DNA of 14,063 bases from Gonium pectorale (Eukaryota; Chlorophyta; Chlorophyceae; Chlamydomonadales; Volvocaceae), in assembly GCA_001584585.1 (NCBI GenBank), contig LSYV01000253.1:4769-18831 (forward strand). Reading direction: 5' to 3'. Below are positions 8,733 through 14,063 of this stretch, one piece after another; position 1 is the first letter of the stretch; the number at the start of each line of letters is the position of its first letter. The translations under genes and the position numbers were made by a program. The notes beneath the pieces were generated by a model. That model had not been told where the DNA came from, did no database searches, and was given only the letters and a program-made list of their open reading frames with translations.

Positions 8733-10845
8733 ATGGTGCAACACCACGCAAAGCACGTGGCTAGGAGATTCTCATGGCCTACATTCCTCAGCGGCGTTCT
8801 CGTTGGTGCGACGGTCATCATCGTGTACACGCAGCTTTCCGCCGCTGGGCGGATGGCGGGATCTCACTCCCTGCGAATATTTGGCAGGTGGGATAGCCTA
8901 GGGATGCGAGGGAGCAGGCTCAGGGGCTTGCCAGGCCTGCCTCGAGTGTTGCAGAAACCCCTGCTTGCACAACTCCGCTAACGAATGAGCGGCCTTCGGG
9001 GTTTTACGATGCTCCACAAGCGCGGGTGGCTGTCTAAGGCCCAATCGAGGCCAGGCGCACGCTGGCAGATCTAAGCCCCTTCGATGTCAGTGTCGCTCAC
9101 GGTCACGTCACTGCCGCCTTCGGGCCTCGCGCGGGCCTGCCTCCAGAGCACATTTCATGCTGGCGCAGGGTATCATGTCTCCCCTTGATGATGCGTGCAC
9201 GCCCACCTTCGAGGCATAATGTAATTATCTGGAGCTCCCTTGCGTCCTGTTGCTGCAGAAAGAAGCTCCATCAGGTCGTGTCGCACACACAGTATAAAGT
9301 CTCCCTGCACGAGCTGCTGGAGCACTCTGAGCCGCACTTTGTGAGTGGCCGGCCGCCTGCCTCATCACGAATGGGAGTTATGAAAATGTTTATGTGGCCT
9401 GTAGAGCGAGTCCGCATGTGTCCTCGGATGCGGATGTGTACACTAGGCCGTGCCTATGGCTTGTGCGATACCCGGAACTGCCTGGGTCGGGCTTATTCGG
9501 CGTGCAGACGGGTGCGCCGTCGTACGGTCGCAGCACGTTGTTGATGACTGGCCGCATGCCCCTGCAACCTTCCATGATCATCGTCAATGCAACATCGCCG
9601 CAGGTCGCTTTCACCAGTGGATTAAACCAAAACGGCATTCCATGGTGCCCAGATTGTGCTGCGGCAATGCCAATTATCAGGTTCGTCGAGGTCGGACATG
9701 CTGGTCATGGGAGGGATGGAGTGGACGCGGGGGCTTGAGCTTCTGGACGCAGACGACAGGCGCCCAGCCCAAGCACTGCAACTCAGCTGGCCTCACGTCG
9801 GACGTGGGTCCCCGCTGTTAGCACCTCTCGTGTGTACTCCTGTACGGCTTAGGGTTGTCCCTCACAGCAATCATGATGCAACGAAGGGTTCTCCGGCAAA
9901 CGAACTTCCTTTTGAAGGCAGGTGGTGCTGAATGCCGGCGGCTCGTTGCTGGAGGTGTCGGTTGGCGACCGGTCGGACTGGGCCAACAGGCAGCATCCTG
10001 TCAGGTGTGTAGAGACGTGGCTTGAAGGCAAATGTGCACGGGCCCTTGCAAGCAACTTGTAGGCCCGGCGTAGTTTCTGACACGAGCTGCGTTCTGGGAC
10101 GTAGCTGCAATTATGCGCAGCGATGGTTCCACGACCTTGCATACGAAGCACTGGCTGTTGTTCGCGAACGCGTACAGTACCCGGACATGGCCACTGGTCG
10201 ACACCTGTTGCACTGAGTGCGACCGTGCAAGCTCACTCACAAGCTAACCGCGATGACGCATCCCCGTAGAAGGCAGCTGAGCACCATTCCCGGCCCTTGC
10301 GTGCAACTGTCACCAGACCTTGCATGCTACACTAGCCAGCCGGTGGTTGAAACCTGTCGTTACCCGCAGGGTTGACCCACAATGCCCTGTCCACTTCGTA
10401 CCAACGCTGTACTTCTGGACCACCGAGGGGTGCGGCTCGTCCATCGCCAACCCGCTGAACAGCGACGAAACGGAGGAGAGCCTGCGGTTGATGGTGGCAA
10501 AGTTTGTGAAGCAGACGGCCGCCGGGAAGCGGTAAGTGCATGTAATCCAATGTCTTCGTAGGTTGGGATCAAGCTACAGGCGCGCTCTTCCACACGAGCA
10601 AACGATGTGATGCAAGTGCTGGGCGACTCCGCCACGGCCGACCCGCGGGTCATGGAAATAGGTGTTGACGAGTAGCGCCCTCCCATCGTCCTGCCAGTTA
10701 GACGCTTTTGAAGATGACTAATGCTACCATGGGCTTTGCTATGTGCGCTACCGCTCATGATACCTCCTCACGTACCGGCAGATATGTGGACCGCGTCACC
10801 CGGGAGATCATCGAGTCGGGCGGCAAAGGCTGTGGAGACTGCTAG
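8733..10845 (+). CDS. Membrane-anchored Clot/TXNDC17-like thioredoxin-fold protein, six exons
   Basis: Exons are 8733-8887, 9259-9340, 9604-9680, 9918-10004, 10370-10531 and 10782-10845. All introns are GT-AG with matching phases, giving 208 residues and a TAG stop. A basic N-terminus (RR at 11-12) is followed by a hydrophobic segment at about 18-35 (FLSGVLVGATVIIVYTQL), probably a membrane anchor. The thioredoxin-like domain follows: KVSLHELLEHS, FTSGLNQNGIPWCPDC (C94 and C97 of the WCPDC active site), LLEVSVGDRSDW, then HFVPTLYFW with the cis-proline at 145. WCPDC and the FTSG/VGDR-W pattern are signatures of the Clot/TXNDC17 (DUF953) family of disulfide reductases, as I recall them. A basic tail ends in CGDC (C205, C208). 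For exon 4 I chose the acceptor ending at 9917, because it keeps phase and gives IIRQVVLNAGG; the AG at 9920-9921 does not. TGTAA follows at 10923. Partner proteins and compartment are unknown. Confidence 0.9.
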
Positions 10846-10922
10846 TTGCTGTGGTTGTGGACTATCCTACACTTACGGACAGCTGGACAGCAGCTGGATG
10901 CGTTCGGGGGCGGAATAGGATA

Positions 10923-10927
10923 TGTAA
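10923..10927 (+). terminator. Probable TGTAA poly(A) signal of the Clot-like gene
   Basis: TGTAA is the usual green-algal polyadenylation signal, cleaved some 10-20 bases downstream. This copy lies 78 bases after the stop codon, which would imply a short 3' UTR. Another TGTAA at 11331-11335 could be used instead. Confidence 0.6.
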
Positions 10928-11640
10928 TGGTTACCGTATCGGCCGGGATCAAGCGCTTAGGGTGGGTTTGCGTCATGCGACGGCGCGTGCCATAGTTTAC
11001 ATGGCATATGTTACCCCTGGGCTATCGGCTGTCTCGAAATAGGCCCTTCACAGCATGCATTCATACACGGTTGTAGCATGAATGTTTTGACGTGTGACCG
11101 TAGGCATGGCGGCATGGCGAGGGGAGCTGCTGTGCGCGATGCGCCCAACACCAGAACTGTGACCTGCTGTGTGTTGGTTGTCGTGCATATGTTGTATTAT
11201 TGTGAGATGATAACAACGGTGCGTAACTTCCGCTTTCTGGTTCATATGCGGAGTGGTCGCCAGGAAGCATGGCAGTGAGGGACTGCAGGAAACCTGCACA
11301 GCCTGCACAGCACGAGTGCATGGTGTGAAGTGTAAGGGTGCTGCTTCTAACACAGCGGTTGAGGAGCAGAGGGCATTGTCGCGGGCCGTGATCGCGGCGC
11401 AATGTGCCACCCAAGCACTAATGTAGTGCGGGTTGGCGCAGTAATCGTGTCGTACGATAGTACGTGCAGTGACACAGTTGACCCGGCTTGGACAACAATC
11501 CCGTCACAAAGCATCTGGGAACGACCTGGCTGCCAGAGCACACTAGGAGCGAGCGAACCGAGGACCACTACATGTCGAAGCTACGGAAGCGCAACGAGAC
11601 CACTGTAACGTTACATGGTGTGAGAGCCACCGAGGAGCTC
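10928..11640. other. Spacer downstream of the Clot-like gene
   Basis: I see no recognisable gene. It is less GC-rich than the exons and has frequent stops. It holds TGTAA at 11331-11335 and the 12-base palindrome TGTAACGTTACA at 11604-11615. A 44-codon plus-strand frame starting at an ATG at about 11571 runs through the GA-rich tract and is probably not a gene. Confidence 0.5.
11604..11615. other. Palindromic TGTAA pair
   Basis: TGTAACGTTACA is a perfect 12-base palindrome that places the poly(A) signal word TGTAA on both strands at once. If used, it could end transcripts arriving from both sides. A chance occurrence is possible. Confidence 0.4.
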
Positions 11641-11693
11641 AAGAGAGGGAGGGAGCAAGAGAGGGAGAGAACCACAGAGAGAGAGAGCAAAGC
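11639..11693 (+). repeat. GA-rich low-complexity tract
   Basis: An almost pure purine tract made of GAGA and GGGA words, for example GAGAGAGAGAG near 11677-11687. Such tracts can form triplexes and are prone to length change. No regulatory role is shown. Confidence 0.8.
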
Positions 11694-11699
11694 ACACGA

Positions 11700-13100
11700 C
11701 TAACAGGCATACCCCATGCCGTACAAGCTCCGGAACCAGCACGAACACAGGCGCGGCGGTACTACGTCACGGCACCTATTAAACCCCGACAATCGCTCCA
11801 ACGCTAGTGGGCTAAGGTGGTATTGTACTTTGAGACGCGATGACTGGCCGTACCGGTACGGTACGCCACCGGGAACTCGTGGCATGTCGTGGCCGACCAA
11901 CTGGTGGCTAGACTAATTGATTTTGATTGTTTGCCGGCAGCTGCTTCCGGTCCCCTTCACCCAACGTCAGAATCGAGGCACCGGGCGGACAGTATCAGAT
12001 ATTGTCATTGCAGCGTTGACAATACTTGTCTCGAAGGTAGTAGATGCGTATGCGTGCAGGCTTGACGAGCGATGGCACTTGACCAGCGGGGAGGCGGAAG
12101 TGAAGCCGTGCCGGTATGTGAATCATCCTGTACATGGTACATCTGTGATGGCACCCAACCTACACGAGATGCTCAGTGCTTTGGGCTGGGAGACGAAAGG
12201 AAACCGTTCCCACGGGTGGACCAGGTGCATGTAAGTGCGAGCGGACGTGCAAGGCCTGTCACAATTCTACAGCAATTGAGGACGAGGCGCATGTATTGCG
12301 CACGTGCACATGAGATGAGCATCCTTGCGGCAAATGCAAAGGCGCCTTGCAACTCAAGAACCACGAAGCACCGGACCAACTAGAGGCCCCATCCGACCGT
12401 GGTGGTAGCTCACGTGCAGGCTGTCCTGCCGTGTAAATGCAAAAGACATGGACTGATGTGGCATCGGACGTGACAGCGATTGGGCGAATCCCACATCGGG
12501 GACAGCAGACCCTCAGCCGGACCTAGCTGGACGGGACCTTGTCACCCTTTGCCACCTACTCATCCGGCTCCCTTCTCCCCTGTCCATACGGTGGGCACAT
12601 CTCGTAACACACCCGTCCGGCGAGGGCGTGTCGCCAGGCCTCTGCCGGTGAGATGCAAGCAGTAAAGCAAACTTAGCGATACCTTCCGTTCTATGGGCTC
12701 GGGCCAAAAGCCCATTTTCGTCCCATACCCAAACCATGCCCTACCCTCCCACGAATCCGGCAAGTGCACCCAAGACCGGCACGTAAACATTCCGAGCCTG
12801 GAGCGGCTCTTCGAAACCGCTCTGGACAAAGAACCCATCAAGGTAGCGCTAGCCTTAACAAGTATCATTTGCAGTTGCAAGTCCGGCGACCAACTACTCA
12901 AATTCAAGTCGTTGCGACGTCCCGCCCCGGCCAAGCCACCTGCCAAAATTGATAGCCTTGCTTGCTGCCATCACACTCTATTCAATTAGCATACCGTTGC
13001 TTCAAACCTGCGTACGGCGTACGGCACGTCGAATTTTCTAAGCATGGCCGCTACTTAACACCCCCGCGCCCCTCTCTCTTTCCATTCCAGGCTCACAGAC
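11700..13100. other. Spacer upstream of beta-tubulin with unassigned open frames
   Basis: Several plus-strand frames are open: about 11716-11916, 11917-12234, 12072-12383 and 12693-12989. The second opens just before a good acceptor (TTTGCCGGCAG ending at 11940). At 12234 GTAAGT forms a donor-like word. TGTAA follows the third frame's stop at 12432-12436. Together this could be a small multi-exon gene, but I recognise no domain, and codon use lacks the strong GC third-position bias of the confirmed exons. A perfect palindrome, CCGTACCGGTACGG, lies at 11848-11861, and a 6-base stem with a 10-base loop lies at 12801-12822. Confidence 0.4.
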
Positions 13101-13203
13101 CCATACATATACACTCTACATCACCTCTCTTGACATACGCAGAGGCGCGCCACCGCGTCCCTGATCCTCACCCCCTCGACCGGCGTTCCGCCCTCCTCCA
13201 ATC
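13100..13203 (+). promoter_or_regulatory. Beta-tubulin proximal promoter and 5' UTR
   Basis: An A/T-rich TATA-like word (ACATATACA, 13106-13114) lies about 95 bases before the ATG in an otherwise C-rich leader. Transcription would then start near 13135-13145, leaving a 5' UTR of some 60-70 bases. I did not find a clear copy of the tub-box (GCTC-AAGGC type) known from Chlamydomonas tubulin promoters. The core assignment is inference. Confidence 0.45.

Positions 13204-14063
<860 letters not shown>

Noticed and set aside
10580..10680. Possible extra exon of the Clot-like gene (DVMQVLGDSATADPRVMEI)
   Set aside because: It reads well, but no flanking acceptor keeps phase with exon 5, and inclusion gives stops. 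Exons 5 and 6 join directly in phase without it.

Overview
The window looks like nuclear DNA of a chlamydomonadalean (volvocine-type) green alga. A beta-tubulin gene at the right end has introns at codons 8, 57 and 132, the positions I recall for Chlamydomonas and Volvox. Coding exons are GC-rich with many short GT-AG introns, the algal poly(A) signal TGTAA follows one gene, and one decayed gene belongs to the large ankyrin-repeat family common in these algae. No long single-exon gene is present. Every real gene had to be assembled from exons whose phases match.

Layout, left to right. (1) 1-550, minus: the 3' part of a LINE-type reverse-transcriptase ORF, running off the left edge. (2) 560-1690: C-rich sequence with no recognisable gene. 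(3) About 1700-3604, minus: an F-box-like/ankyrin-repeat gene broken by several stops and frameshifts. (4) 3605-6559: gene-free, repeat-bearing DNA with a degenerate GC-rich repeat block, quadruplex-type G tracts and a 16-bp minisatellite bracketed by a 19-bp direct repeat. (5) 6560-8481, minus: a six-exon gene for a fumarylacetoacetate-hydrolase-family enzyme of FAHD1 type (acylpyruvase/oxaloacetate decarboxylase) with a probable mitochondrial presequence. (6) 8733-10845, plus: a six-exon gene for a membrane-anchored thioredoxin-like protein of the Clot/TXNDC17 family, divergent from (5) across a 251-bp shared upstream region. (7) 10846-13203: spacer with a TGTAA signal, palindromes and unassigned open frames. 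(8) 13204 to the right edge, plus: the first three exons of beta-tubulin.

The most notable items are the divergent gene pair, which is invisible as simple ORFs. The Clot-like protein carries an N-terminal membrane segment and a C-terminal CGDC tail in addition to its WCPDC active site. The FAHD1-like enzyme keeps all the catalytic residues I can place but lacks about ten residues between two metal ligands. The two genes share a promoter region, but the sequence does not show that they share a pathway. All family assignments come from reading the sequence and from memory of the families; no searches were run.
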